A DNA stretch of 64,000 nucleotides from Vagococcus fluvialis. GTDB lineage: Bacteria; Bacillota; Bacilli; Lactobacillales; Vagococcaceae. Location of the stretch: assembly GCF_003337315.1 (NCBI RefSeq), contig NZ_QPJV01000008.1, positions 1 through 64,000 of the forward strand, in the 5' to 3' direction. Position 1 is the stretch's first letter. Every line of letters begins with the position of its first letter. Below, one piece after another: positions 41,598 to 49,844 of the stretch. The position numbers and the translations under genes were made by a program. Below the pieces are notes generated by a model. The model was not told where the DNA came from. It saw only the letters and a program-made list of their open reading frames with translations, and made no database searches.

Positions 41598-41631
41598 AAG
41601 TTGTGACATAAGTAAAAACTTACATCACAAC
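41592..41631 (-). terminator. Terminator of the zinc-starvation operon
   Basis: GTTGTGACATAAGT (41600-41613) pairs with ACTTACATCACAAC (41618-41631) with a CA/CA internal mismatch; seven U follow on the minus strand. Confidence 0.85.
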
Positions 41632-41661
41632 ATCTTTGTATGAAGGAACATTTATTAATTT

Positions 41662-41772
41662 TTATTTTTTCTTACGTTTTGCTTCCTTAATTATTTTCAA
41701 AGCTCTTTTTCTCGTCTTTATATTTGGACTTTTGAGTCTTCTATAAGCACTTGAAATATCTGTCTTCTCCAT
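41662..41772 (-). CDS. 36-residue basic microprotein, last gene of the zinc-starvation operon
   Basis: An ATG at 41772 preceded by AAAAGGAGG opens 36 codons: MEKTDISSAYRRLKSPNIKT followed by a Lys/Arg-rich helix ending in AKRKKK. The protein is very basic, has no cysteine or histidine and is predicted helical. Short proteins of this kind in Enterococcaceae have been labelled putative metal homeostasis proteins; I recall that only vaguely and cannot verify it. Its place as last gene of the Zur-box operon, 21 bp after the previous gene, supports a role under zinc limitation. A ribosome- or RNA-binding function would fit its charge. Confidence 0.7.
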   Translation of the reverse strand: MEKTDISSAYRRLKSPNIKTRKRALKIIKEAKRKKK

Positions 41773-41793
41773 TAATTAACCTCCTTTTAGCCA

Positions 41794-42174
41794 CTATCTT
41801 TCAGCTAAATATTCTCTAATTTGAAGTTTTTCATCATATGTTAAATCATCTGCCCACAAACGGTTGATAAGCTCTTCTTTTAACTCCAAAGTAATCTTCC
41901 AAAAACCATCAATTAATTGTAAAGAATCTAAAGCAAAGGTATGAAAAATAGGATAAATTTTTAAAAATTCTTCTAAAGTTAAGTTTTCTTCCTCATAAAA
42001 ATCTTTTACCCAGCCCTTCTCTATAGCTTCTTGAGTAGGTTCACCTGTTTCTAAAAGAATCCCTTTTTTTACCATTAAAGAATACATCTCAGCCTTATCT
42101 ACAAGACTAACTTCCTGATTAGCTAAATGAAAAGCAAGGCTATCTTCAACTAAAGGTGGATAGATAATTTCCAT
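41794..42174 (-). CDS. Uncharacterised 126-residue protein in the zinc-starvation operon
   Basis: I do not recognise a named family. The protein is acidic, mostly helical, and has no cysteine. A central segment, GILLETGEPTQEAIEKGWV, resembles the small wedge found in phage-type regulator C termini (pattern GxPTQxAI), followed by a helix-rich half (LTLEEFLKIYPIFHTFALD, YDEKLQIREYLAER). TAGGAGG precedes the ATG. It is 16 bp after rpmF and 21 bp before the microprotein, so it belongs to the Zur-type operon. A role in zinc-limited ribosome remodelling or regulation is only an inference from position. Confidence 0.78.
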   Translation of the reverse strand: MEIIYPPLVEDSLAFHLANQEVSLVDKAEMYSLMVKKGILLETGEPTQEAIEKGWVKDFYEEENLTLEEFLKIYPIFHTFALDSLQLIDGFWKITLELKEELINRLWADDLTYDEKLQIREYLAER

Positions 42175-42190
42175 TTGAGTAACCTCCTAA

Positions 42191-42355
42191 CTATAAAACC
42201 TTGCGCCCTTTATAATAACCACTTGGCGAAATATAATGACTTCTTGTATACTCATTAACTTGTTCATCAAAACTTATTTCAGCTGATTTAACACTTTGAT
42301 GAGTTCTACGCTTATTTTTTCTACTTTTAGACTGTTTTCTTTTAGGAACTGCCAT
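42191..42355 (-). CDS. rpmF: 50S ribosomal protein L32, cysteine-free form
   Basis: A 54-residue L32 starting MAVPKRKQSKSRKNKRRTHQ and ending in GYYKGRKVL. The two CxxC pairs of the zinc-binding form are absent, so this is the zinc-independent (C-) version. It lies between S14 and the unknown 126-residue gene in the zinc-starvation operon; such C- paralogues usually replace zinc-containing proteins when zinc is scarce. It is too short for size-limited gene calls, but TAGGAGGATAAAAA precedes the ATG. Confidence 0.93.
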   Translation of the reverse strand: MAVPKRKQSKSRKNKRRTHQSVKSAEISFDEQVNEYTRSHYISPSGYYKGRKVL

Positions 42356-42375
42356 TTTTTTATCCTCCTAATTGT

Positions 42376-42645
42376 CTACCAACTTGCTTTTTTCACTCCA
42401 GGAATCTTTCCTTGATAAGCTAATTCTCTGAAATTAATACGCGACATACCAAATTTACGCATATAAGCTCTAGGTCTGCCATCAATCTCATCTCTTAACT
42501 TCATTCGATTAGGATTAGAATCTTTGGGCAATTTTCTAAGACCTTCATAGTCACCAGCCGCTTTTAATTGTGCTCTTTCATCCCTGTACCTAGCAACTAA
42601 CTTTTTTTGTTTTTCATATTTAGCTATTTTTGATTTCTTTGCCAT
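42376..42645 (-). CDS. rpsN: 30S ribosomal protein S14, zinc-independent form (RpsN2)
   Basis: An 89-residue S14. Sequence [37 protein letters not shown] and [29 protein letters not shown] (in shorter known blocks) match the long, cysteine-free S14 type that replaces the zinc-ribbon S14 under zinc starvation in Bacillus and enterococci. It follows rpmG2 after 8 bp. The main zinc-binding S14 is expected in the S10 operon, outside this window. Confidence 0.95.
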   Translation of the reverse strand: MAKKSKIAKYEKQKKLVARYRDERAQLKAAGDYEGLRKLPKDSNPNRMKLRDEIDGRPRAYMRKFGMSRINFRELAYQGKIPGVKKASW

Positions 42646-42653
42646 ATTTTTCT

Positions 42654-42806
42654 CTACTTTCTAATTTCTTTAAATACCATTTTCTTTCTCAATTTAGGTG
42701 AGTATTTTTTTAATTCTAAGCGCTCTGGTGTGTTACGCATGTTTTTACTTGTTAAATACAAACGCTCACCTGTTTCTTTACATTCTAAAATAATATTTTT
42801 CCGCAT
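42654..42806 (-). CDS. rpmG: 50S ribosomal protein L33, cysteine-poor (C-) form
   Basis: A 50-residue L33: [20 protein letters not shown], then [21 protein letters not shown]. It has a single cysteine (Cys9) and none of the CxxC pairs, i.e. the zinc-free version, in contrast to the gene at 31009-31161. AGTGAAAGGGAT precedes the ATG. It is the second gene of the operon, 18 bp after adcA. Confidence 0.94.
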   Translation of the reverse strand: MRKNIILECKETGERLYLTSKNMRNTPERLELKKYSPKLRKKMVFKEIRK

Positions 42807-42824
42807 CCCTTTCACTCCTAATAA

Positions 42825-44387
42825 TTAATGAGCTAGTATTTCTTGAGCAATTTCCTTACCACTTAGAGAATCACTATAGTAAGTTGGCCAATTTTCAAGT
42901 TCATCATATAGTTTTTTCTGACTTTCATTACCAAAATAAAGATGGAAGTGTTCTGCTTTAACATCAGATATATTATGATCGCTAAACTGAATATATTTAA
43001 ACGCACCATTTTCTGGATTTTTCGCTTCAAAACAGTAACGAACACCACGATTTCCTTTTTCATAATTTAAGATATGATAGCCACTTGGTTTGTACTCTGA
43101 TGAAAAAGATTTACCATTTGTATCTGTGTAGGTAATGTAGTTATTTACAATGCTGATTTTAGCGATATCTGTTTTATAACCAGCTGTGTAGTACTCTTTA
43201 TATTCCTTGGCTGATTTATCTTTATTAATTTTGGCTTTATAATCAAAAACTTGATCCATTGTTCCATCTAAAACAAAAGGATAAACTGATTGCCAATCTC
43301 CTGCCCAATTTGAAAGACTTCTTTCTGTAATATCACTATCTTTAAAGTAGCCATTGTGAACAGTTTTTTCTTTTTCCTTTGTTACTTGCATTTCTTTTTG
43401 ACTAGTTGAATCAGTTGTTTTTTTCAATGCCTCAAGATTCTCTTCCATAACGCTGACATAGTCTTTCCCGGCCTTAATATCTTTTTCAGATAACCCTTCT
43501 AATGTATTTAAAACAAGTAGCTCAACTTTTGCTTCTTTAGCTAAAGTTTTAGAAATAGCATCATTGGCATTTGATTCAAAATAAATATATTTTATATCAT
43601 TGTCCTTAACGTATTTTTTTAATTCAGCTAACCTTGCTGGTGACGGTTCCTCGTCTGGTGAAAGACCTGCAATTGGCACTTGATTTAACCCATATTCAGT
43701 TGCTAAATAACCAAAAGCTGCATGTTGAGTGACAAAGTTAGGTTGTTTAACATCTTTAAAATTTGTTTCGTATTTCTTATCTAATGCTGATAGCTCCTTT
43801 AAATACTCTTCTGTATTTTTATCTAATTCTTCTTTTTTGTCAGGATAAGCTTTCACTAGTTGGTCTCTAATCTCTTCAACTTCTTTAATCGCTAAATTAG
43901 GAGCTAACCAAACGTGAGGGTCTAATTCATGATGATGTCCATGTTCTTCTTCACTGTGTTCTTCTTTTTCTTCATCATGATGGTGGTGATGGTCATGTCC
44001 ATCATCAGAGCCTGGTAATAAAACTAAATTTTCAGTAGCTTTGATAACAGAAACTTTCCCTTCTTTTAAAGTAGAATCAATCGCAGGAACCCAAGTTTCC
44101 ATATTTTCATTATTATAAACAAAGACATCTGAGTCTTGAATTTTTTTTAAATCTTTTGCAGAAGGTTCATAGTCATGTGCTTCTGTTCCAGAAGGAATCA
44201 ACATTTCAACTTCTCCTAGGTCCCCTACTACATGTTTTGTAAAATCATACATGGGATAAAAACTAGTCATTACTGAAATTTTATCAGTCTTACTTTCCTT
44301 ATTAGTTGTAGTCGTTTGATTGGAACACGCTCCAAACAATCCTAATAAAAAAAGTGAAGATGCTGTTATCCATAGTTTTCTCTTCAT
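42825..44387 (-). CDS. adcA: Zinc ABC transporter substrate-binding lipoprotein AdcA with C-terminal ZinT domain
   Basis: A 520-residue surface lipoprotein. The signal peptide ends in the lipobox FGAC (Cys21). The ZnuA/cluster 9 binding domain (about 35-340) has His71 (TEAHDYEPS), a His-rich loop at 131-153, His158 (DPHVW), and VTQHAAFGYL. A ZinT/YodA domain follows from about 343 (HNGYFKDSDITERSLSNWAG), as in streptococcal and enterococcal AdcA. It captures zinc for an AdcBC-type importer whose permease and ATPase genes are not in this window. It is first in the operon, behind a Zur-like box and a consensus promoter. Confidence 0.95.
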   Translation of the reverse strand: MKRKLWITASSLFLLGLFGACSNQTTTTNKESKTDKISVMTSFYPMYDFTKHVVGDLGEVEMLIPSGTEAHDYEPSAKDLKKIQDSDVFVYNNENMETWVPAIDSTLKEGKVSVIKATENLVLLPGSDDGHDHHHHHDEEKEEHSEEEHGHHHELDPHVWLAPNLAIKEVEEIRDQLVKAYPDKKEELDKNTEEYLKELSALDKKYETNFKDVKQPNFVTQHAAFGYLATEYGLNQVPIAGLSPDEEPSPARLAELKKYVKDNDIKYIYFESNANDAISKTLAKEAKVELLVLNTLEGLSEKDIKAGKDYVSVMEENLEALKKTTDSTSQKEMQVTKEKEKTVHNGYFKDSDITERSLSNWAGDWQSVYPFVLDGTMDQVFDYKAKINKDKSAKEYKEYYTAGYKTDIAKISIVNNYITYTDTNGKSFSSEYKPSGYHILNYEKGNRGVRYCFEAKNPENGAFKYIQFSDHNISDVKAEHFHLYFGNESQKKLYDELENWPTYYSDSLSGKEIAQEILAH

Positions 44388-44409
44388 AAATTCTCCTCCA
44401 TTTTCTTCT

Positions 44410-44432
44410 TAAATCGTAATCGTTACGTTTTA
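44410..44432 (-). promoter_or_regulatory. Zur-like box upstream of adcA
   Basis: The core TCGTAATCGTTACG, with flanking TAAA and TTTTA, fits the Firmicutes Zur consensus (TCGTAATnATTACGA) with few differences. It lies between the -10 and the start codon, where a zinc-loaded repressor would block transcription. Confidence 0.87.
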
Positions 44433-44441
44433 TAATTATGA

Positions 44442-44470
44442 ATATTATCAAAATAATAAAAAACTGTCAA
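44442..44470 (-). promoter_or_regulatory. Promoter of the zinc-starvation operon
   Basis: TTGACA (44465-44470), 17 bp, TAATAT (44442-44447) on the minus strand, placing transcription start near the Zur-like box. Confidence 0.87.
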
Positions 44471-44477
44471 CACACAA

Positions 44478-44513
44478 AAAAAGAAAGTAGCAAAAAAGCT
44501 ACTTTCTTTTTTA
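44478..44513 (-). terminator. Terminator of the trans-sulfuration gene
   Basis: AAAGAAAGTAGC and GCTACTTTCTTT form a 12-bp stem around six A, with A/T tracts outside. It separates the PLP enzyme gene from the zinc operon promoter. Confidence 0.9.
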
Positions 44514-44517
44514 GATA

Positions 44518-45651
44518 TTATTGAATGGCTTGCTCTAAATCATTTATTAAATCTTCTACATCTTCTATTCCACAAGATAGTCTTACTAAGGTTGGTGTAA
44601 CGCCCATTTTCAAACGTTCACTCTCCTCCATACAAGCATGAGACATCAGCCAAGGATAAGATAAAATCGACTCCACACCACCTAGACTAACAGCAACAAT
44701 CGGCACTTCACATTTATTAAATAATCTTTCTACGTGTTCTTTTGTTTCAAGTTCAAAAGATAAAACTGCCCCTCCAGATTTCGCCTGAGTCATATGGATA
44801 TCGTAATTAGTATGGGTTTCAAGTCCTGGATAATAAATTTCTTTGACTTGTTTTTTTGTTTTCAAAAAATCAGCAATTTCTTTGGCATTCTTAATAGATT
44901 TTTCCATACGAAGTCCCATAGTTTTAACACCGCGTAACACTAACCAGGCATCTTCAACACTTAAAACACCACCTAAAGCTTTTTGATGTCTCTTTAATGT
45001 TTCATTTAGTTTGTCATCATTAGTAACAACAAATCCAGCTACAATATCACTATGACCGTTAATAAATTTAGTTGCACTATGGATAACCACATCTACACCA
45101 AGTTCCAACGGACTCTGCTCAAGAGGAGTCATAAACGTATTATCACAAGCTGTTAATATCTGATGTTTTTTAGCAATATCGCAAACTTTTTTTAAATCAG
45201 TAATCGTTAATAATGGATTTGATGGCGTTTCTAAATAAAACATTTTCGTATTTTCTCTAACTGCCTCTTGCCATTCATTAACATTTGATTCATCAACAAA
45301 AGTATATTCCACTCCAAAACGTTCTAAAAATTCTGTGACTGTCTGAAATGTACCACCATAAATATTTTTTCCAAGTACTAAATGATCGCCACTTGATAAT
45401 AGAAAAAGAACTGAATTAATCGCAGCCATTCCTGATGAAAAAGCTAATCCATGCTTAGCATCTTCAAGCATGGCTACACATTTTTCTGCTGCCTCAACTG
45501 TTGGATTACCAAATCTTGTGTAATTAAATCCTTCATGATTAAAGACATCTGATTGATGAAAAGTTGAAGCTTGGTACTTAGGAATAGATGATGCTCCTGT
45601 TTCTTGGTCGATAACTGGATAACTATGTAATAATTTCGTATTAATATTCAT
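44518..45651 (-). CDS. Cys/Met metabolism PLP-dependent enzyme (cystathionine lyase/synthase family)
   Basis: A 377-residue fold-type I PLP enzyme of the trans-sulfuration family. The lysine that binds PLP is in VVIHSATKFINGHSD, the phosphate-binding region is AFSSGMAAI, YTRFGNPTVEAAE is the N-terminal signature, and SLGGVESILSYPWLMSHA lies near the substrate site. I start at the ATG at 45651 because GGAGG lies eight bases upstream; the longer frame begins in the promoter-proximal leader. It could be a cystathionine beta- or gamma-lyase, gamma-synthase or methionine gamma-lyase. The divergent RidA-CoADR-TcyP operon favours a cystathionine/cysteine-degrading lyase. Confidence 0.9.
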   Translation of the reverse strand: MNINTKLLHSYPVIDQETGASSIPKYQASTFHQSDVFNHEGFNYTRFGNPTVEAAEKCVAMLEDAKHGLAFSSGMAAINSVLFLLSSGDHLVLGKNIYGGTFQTVTEFLERFGVEYTFVDESNVNEWQEAVRENTKMFYLETPSNPLLTITDLKKVCDIAKKHQILTACDNTFMTPLEQSPLELGVDVVIHSATKFINGHSDIVAGFVVTNDDKLNETLKRHQKALGGVLSVEDAWLVLRGVKTMGLRMEKSIKNAKEIADFLKTKKQVKEIYYPGLETHTNYDIHMTQAKSGGAVLSFELETKEHVERLFNKCEVPIVAVSLGGVESILSYPWLMSHACMEESERLKMGVTPTLVRLSCGIEDVEDLINDLEQAIQ

Positions 45652-45693
45652 TCTCATATCCTCCGTTTTTTCCATTAAAAGTGCTTTCATTGG

Positions 45694-45737
45694 TAGTAAT
45701 TACTAAAAAAATACCATTAATTAAAAACACTTGTCAA
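45694..45737 (-). promoter_or_regulatory. Promoter and palindrome upstream of the PLP enzyme
   Basis: TTGACA (45732-45737), 18 bp, TATTTT (45708-45713), then the perfect palindrome TAGTAATTACTA (45694-45705) at the transcription start. It is a likely operator in the divergent control region, although the binding protein is unknown. Confidence 0.65.
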
Positions 45738-45899
45738 TATAAATAATAAAATTTTATCATTTACTAATAAAAACTAAGATACATTTTAATATATAACGAA
45801 TCTTATCTTAAAATAAAAACGCTATAAATTAACATTTGTGTTGACATCTTTTTTTTCATGTGTTATTTTTTCATTATAAAAATATTTTTTGATATTTTT

Positions 45900-45918
45900 T
45901 TATCAGAGATTGTGATAA
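45900..45918 (+). promoter_or_regulatory. Palindrome upstream of ridA
   Basis: TTATCA (45900-45905) and TGATAA (45913-45918) form an inverted repeat 43 bp before the ridA start. It lies within promoter-like sequence (TTGATA upstream, GATAAT downstream). It is a candidate operator for the nearby YheO-type regulator. Confidence 0.55.
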
Positions 45919-45960
45919 TAATAACTTACAATCAAAAAAATGATGAACGGAGAATGTTAC

Positions 45961-46320
45961 ATGTCAAAAATCCCACCAGCAATCGGCCCTTATTCAACTT
46001 ATAGAGAGACAACTGATTTGATTTTCGTTTCAGGTCAACTACCTATCAATGGTGAAACTGGAAATATTGAATCTGAAGAGTTTTCTGGCCAAATCAAACA
46101 AGTCATGGAAAATATGGCACTTATCTTAAAAGAAACTGGCAAAACTTTTGATCAGGTTGTTAAAACAACTTGTTTTTTAACTGATTTAAGTTATTTTGGA
46201 ACTTTTAATGAAGTTTATGGTAGTTATTTTAATGAAGAATTCCCTGCAAGATCTGCTTTTCAAGTTTCAAAATTACCAAAAGATGCTTTAGTTGAGATTG
46301 AATTTATCATTCAAAAATAG
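45961..46320 (+). CDS. ridA: RidA family enamine/imine deaminase
   Basis: RidA hydrolyses reactive 2-aminoacrylate and related enamines released by PLP enzymes, protecting other PLP enzymes. The 119 residues start MSKIPPAIGPYSTYRETTD; GPYS, VSGQLP and the catalytic arginine in ARSAFQVSKLPKDALVEIE are family features. I chose the ATG at 45961 (GGAG eight bases upstream) over one seven codons earlier. It begins a three-gene operon with the CoA-disulfide-reductase-like gene (11 bp away) and the cystine transporter. Its presence next to a trans-sulfuration enzyme makes chemical sense. Confidence 0.93.
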   Translation: MSKIPPAIGPYSTYRETTDLIFVSGQLPINGETGNIESEEFSGQIKQVMENMALILKETGKTFDQVVKTTCFLTDLSYFGTFNEVYGSYFNEEFPARSAFQVSKLPKDALVEIEFIIQK

Positions 46321-46331
46321 GAGGTAACACC

Positions 46332-47666
46332 TTGGAAATAGTAATTATCGGCGGTATTGCAGCAGGTATGAGCGTTGCTGCTAAAGCAAAAAGAACTAAT
46401 AAAGATGCAATTATTACAGTTATTGAAAAAGAAAACTTTATTTCATTTGGAGCTTGTGGACTACCTTATTACTTAGGAGATCAATTTGACGATCAAGGCG
46501 AATTTTTCTCTCGAACACCTCAACAAATTATTGATTCAGGTATTAATTTAATGCTGACTTCTGAAGTAACAGAAGCTAATCTAGAAAAAAAAGAGCTTAC
46601 TATTTTTAACAGTACAACAAAAGAAACGACTACAAAATCATACGATCGTTTAATGATTGCTACAGGAGCTAATCCCATTGTTCCTCCAATCCCAGGTATC
46701 GACTCAACAAACGTTTACACTGTCACTAAACCAGACCGTGTTAAAGAACTAAAAACTAATTTAGTTAATTACAAAAACATTGTTGTCATCGGTGGTGGAT
46801 TTATTGGGATTGAGGTAGCTGATCAATTAGCTGCTAAAGGAAAAAATGTGACCCTAATTGAAGCAGATCAAACAGTTATGAGCGGTCCTTTTGACCTAGA
46901 GTTTTCAGAAAGGTTAGCTCTAGCAGCAAAAGAAGAAGGTGTTTCAATTCATGTTAATGAAAAAGCTCAAGAATTTTTAACTGAAGATGGACAGGTCGTT
47001 TCTGTTAAAACAGATAAAGGTGAGTATGAAGCTGATGCTGTCATCGTCGCAGTTGGTTTTAGACCAAACACGCAGTTTTTAAATAACCAACTTGAAACAC
47101 TTCGTAATGGGGCTATTGTTATTGATGCTTACGGTAGAACATCAATGAAAGATGTTTACGCTGGCGGTGATTGCGCCACTGTTGAGCATCGATTAGCTGG
47201 CACTATGTATTTGCCTCTAGCAACTGTTGCTAATAAAATGGGGCGTATTATCGGAACAAACATTGCTGTTAGTGAAGACAAACAAATTCCATTTAATGGC
47301 GCTTTAGGAAGTAGTGCTATTAAAGTTGGCGACTACGAAGCTGCTAGCACTGGTTTAACTGAGAAACACGCTAAAGCTCTTGGCTTAAATATTAAAACAA
47401 CTTGTGTTGAAACTAATAATCACTCAAATTATTACACAGTTCAAGAAAAAATTACGATTAAATTAGTTTATGACGCAGATACGCTAGTACTTTACGGAGC
47501 ACAACTCTTTGGTAAAAATGAAACAGTTCTTCGTGCTACAGGTTTAACAACTGCGATTCACGCTGGTTTAACTACAACTGAAATTGGTTTTATTGATTAT
47601 TCATATGCCCCGCCATTTGCTTCTACTTGGGAAGCTATCAACGTCGCAGCTAACACTGCTAAATAA
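46332..47666 (+). CDS. CoA-disulfide reductase/NADH oxidase family flavoprotein
   Basis: A 444-residue single-cysteine member of the pyridine nucleotide-disulfide reductase family. FAD binding is at IVIIGGIAAGMSVAAKAKR, the redox cysteine is Cys42 in SFGACGLPYYLGD, the NAD motif is VVIGGGFIGIEVADQLA, and VYAGGDCATV ends the FAD site. Members reduce CoA disulfide or other disulfides or act as NADH oxidases. Between RidA and a cystine transporter, a role in reducing cystine-derived or mixed disulfides is attractive. The start is a TTG with GGAGG seven bases before it. The C-terminal dimerisation domain is complete. Confidence 0.9.
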   Translation: MEIVIIGGIAAGMSVAAKAKRTNKDAIITVIEKENFISFGACGLPYYLGDQFDDQGEFFSRTPQQIIDSGINLMLTSEVTEANLEKKELTIFNSTTKETTTKSYDRLMIATGANPIVPPIPGIDSTNVYTVTKPDRVKELKTNLVNYKNIVVIGGGFIGIEVADQLAAKGKNVTLIEADQTVMSGPFDLEFSERLALAAKEEGVSIHVNEKAQEFLTEDGQVVSVKTDKGEYEADAVIVAVGFRPNTQFLNNQLETLRNGAIVIDAYGRTSMKDVYAGGDCATVEHRLAGTMYLPLATVANKMGRIIGTNIAVSEDKQIPFNGALGSSAIKVGDYEAASTGLTEKHAKALGLNIKTTCVETNNHSNYYTVQEKITIKLVYDADTLVLYGAQLFGKNETVLRATGLTTAIHAGLTTTEIGFIDYSYAPPFASTWEAINVAANTAK

Positions 47667-47679
47667 AGGAGAATAAAAA

Positions 47680-49098
47680 ATGATTGAATCACCATTCTTT
47701 GCTCAGTTTTTAAAAGTAAGTAATTTTTACACAGTAATTTCTATTGTCTTGTTGGTTGTTGCTATTTTTGTTTTAAAGAGTTTAAAAGACAAAAAAGTTA
47801 GTTTCTCAAAACGAATGATTATTGCCCTTATCATTGGTCTTGTTCTTGGGATAGGTATTGATTTAGTTGGTAGTCAAAACCCACTATACTTAGAACATGC
47901 TCGTGGTGAGATTGCTGTTTGGTATGATTTAATTGGTTCTGGTTTCCTAAAACTAGTTCAATTATTAGCTGTCCCTGTCGTGTTCTTATCAATTATTAAA
48001 GTGGTAGTTGACGTACAAGGTGATCGTGTTAGAAGTTTAACTGGTAAAACATTCGCCACACTTTTAGGTACAACTGCTATTTCTGCAGTAGTTGGTATCT
48101 TCGTGGTAAAACTTTATCAATTAAACGCTGTTGATTTTGCTGCTGATTTAGCTGATGCAAAAGCTGAGCGAATGAGTGATATCGCCTCTCAAAGTTTCCC
48201 AGAATTTTTTGTAAACTTAGTTCCTAATAATATTATTAATGTTATGGGAGATAACGGAAGTATCGTATCAGTGGTTATCGTGGCTGCTTTATTTGCAAGT
48301 GCCATTCGCTTCTTGAAAGTTAAGAAACCTGATCAAGTGGCACCATTTGTTACTTTATTAAATTCTTTACGCGTAACTGTAAACTCTGTATTAACTAACA
48401 TTATTAAGTTAATGCCTTACGGAGTTGTTGCTCTTGTATCTAACACTATTATTTCAAACGGTGTTCAAGCCATTACTGGTATGTTAGGCTTTATCGCTGC
48501 CCTTTATACAGGTGTCTTAATTATGTTAGTTGTATATGTTGTTATCTTAATCTTACTTGGTGTTAACCCAATCATTTTCTACAAAAAAGCTTTTACAACT
48601 CTTTTATTCGCCTTCTCATCTCGTTCTAGTGTTGGTACTTTACCATATACATTAAAAACATTAGAAGATGATATGGGAGTTTCTGGAGAAACTGCTAACT
48701 TTGTAGGAACACTTGGTACATCTGTTGGTATGAATGGTTGTGCTGGTGTTTTCCCTGCTATGCTTGGAACTTTAATTGCAGCAGCTGCTGGTGCTGAAAT
48801 GAACTTCTCATTCTTCGTTTTAGTAGTGGTGGTTGTAACAGTTGGTTCAATTGGTATCGCTGGAGTTCCTGGTACTGCAACAGTTGCCGCTACTGTTACT
48901 TTAAATGGTTTAGGTTATGGTAGTACAATCTCAAGCATTGGCGCAATCTTTGGTATCGATCCGATTATTGATATGGGACGTACAATGTTAAACGTTGCTG
49001 GCTCTATGGTATCTGCCATTGTTGTTGATAAATGGGAAGGTACTTTTGATAGTAAAGCATTTGCTGCACCAAAAGCTGTTACTTCTGAGGAAGAATAA
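47680..49098 (+). CDS. L-cystine:cation symporter, TcyP/YdjN type (DAACS family)
   Basis: A 472-residue membrane protein with about nine to ten hydrophobic segments and the dicarboxylate/amino acid:cation symporter motifs AFSSRSSVGTLPYTLKTL, GTLGTSVGMNGCAGVFPAML and GIAGVPGTATVAATVTL (each in shorter conserved blocks). Sequence style and the N-terminal SFSKRMIIALIIGLVLGI segment match the TcyP group, which takes up L-cystine. It is the last gene of the ridA operon, 13 bp after the flavoprotein gene. The gene context (RidA, disulfide reductase, PLP lyase) agrees with cystine as substrate. Confidence 0.9.
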   Translation: MIESPFFAQFLKVSNFYTVISIVLLVVAIFVLKSLKDKKVSFSKRMIIALIIGLVLGIGIDLVGSQNPLYLEHARGEIAVWYDLIGSGFLKLVQLLAVPVVFLSIIKVVVDVQGDRVRSLTGKTFATLLGTTAISAVVGIFVVKLYQLNAVDFAADLADAKAERMSDIASQSFPEFFVNLVPNNIINVMGDNGSIVSVVIVAALFASAIRFLKVKKPDQVAPFVTLLNSLRVTVNSVLTNIIKLMPYGVVALVSNTIISNGVQAITGMLGFIAALYTGVLIMLVVYVVILILLGVNPIIFYKKAFTTLLFAFSSRSSVGTLPYTLKTLEDDMGVSGETANFVGTLGTSVGMNGCAGVFPAMLGTLIAAAAGAEMNFSFFVLVVVVVTVGSIGIAGVPGTATVAATVTLNGLGYGSTISSIGAIFGIDPIIDMGRTMLNVAGSMVSAIVVDKWEGTFDSKAFAAPKAVTSEEE

Positions 49099-49100
49099 GA

Positions 49101-49137
49101 AAAGAGGCTGTGACTAAATTTAGTCACAGCCTCTTTT
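49101..49137. terminator. Bidirectional terminator after the cystine operon
   Basis: GAGGCTGTGACTAA pairs with TTAGTCACAGCCTC, with A's before and T's after. It serves tcyP-like on the plus strand and the YheO-type regulator on the minus strand. Confidence 0.93.
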
Positions 49138-49799
49138 TACTCTTCACTAACTATTTTGACATAACGATAAATACTTGGTTCTGAAATTTTTAAAATATCA
49201 GCAACTTTGGCTACAGCTCCTTTTATTTGGAAGACACCTTTATCGTTTAATTGACGGATAATGGTTAACTTAGCTTCTTTGTTTAAATTAACTTTTCCGC
49301 TTAGTAAATCAGGTTCTACTATAGAATTTACCATATCTTCAATTGACTCTTCTAAAATTTCTACAGTATCGTTTCGTCTATGATTCTCTAGATTTAAATC
49401 ATCTAATGACTCATTTCCTAAGCCAACTAATTTTAGTATTTCTTGAGACAAGTCTTCGTATTGACTAATGTCTTGGTTGATACAAAGTAATCCTTCAAGA
49501 TTACCTTCTTCATCTTTTATAAAAAAAGTTGAGCCTTTTAAGGTTTTTCCATTAATGGTTTCCGCCTTATAATTAACAACAAAATCTTCTCTTTCATGAG
49601 CCTTTGAACTCATTAATTTCAAGGCAAAATCTGTAATAGGTGAATTAGTTGTTCTACCACTAATATGACTATTTTCAATAGCACCTATGTGATAATTCCC
49701 TGATTCTAAAACGTGTAACACAATCTCAAAATTACTCCCTAAAGAGTGGCCTAAAAAAGTGGTTAAAGCTTTATACAAATTCAGTTTTTTAGTATTCAT
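49137..49799 (-). CDS. YheO-type PAS/HTH transcriptional regulator
   Basis: A 220-residue regulator with an N-terminal YheO-like PAS domain (about 8-120; FLGHSLGSNFEIVLHVLES, GRTTNSPITDFAL, KGSTFFIKDEEGNLEGLLCIN) and a C-terminal helix-turn-helix (about 170-218; IIRQLNDKGVFQIKGAVAKVADILKISEPSIYRY in overlapping blocks). GGAG before the ATG at 49799 supports this start; a 53-codon in-frame extension is not conserved-looking. YheO-type proteins often flank amino-acid or sulfur genes and sense small molecules. Convergent to the cystine operon, it is the best candidate for its regulator. Confidence 0.85.
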   Translation of the reverse strand: MNTKKLNLYKALTTFLGHSLGSNFEIVLHVLESGNYHIGAIENSHISGRTTNSPITDFALKLMSSKAHEREDFVVNYKAETINGKTLKGSTFFIKDEEGNLEGLLCINQDISQYEDLSQEILKLVGLGNESLDDLNLENHRRNDTVEILEESIEDMVNSIVEPDLLSGKVNLNKEAKLTIIRQLNDKGVFQIKGAVAKVADILKISEPSIYRYVKIVSEE

Positions 49800-49844
49800 A
49801 TGTTCTCCTAAGCCCTTTATATTAATAAGATTAGAATACCATAC

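Noticed and set aside
31009-42806. Two L33 genes as a sign of assembly duplication
   Set aside because: They differ strongly: one has two CxxC pairs and a secE/nusG context, the other is cysteine-poor and in the zinc operon. They are true paralogues.
45651-45690. Extended N terminus of the trans-sulfuration enzyme (MKALLMEKTED...)
   Set aside because: The GGAGG lies inside this stretch and is well placed for the ATG at 45651, and homologues begin near that point.
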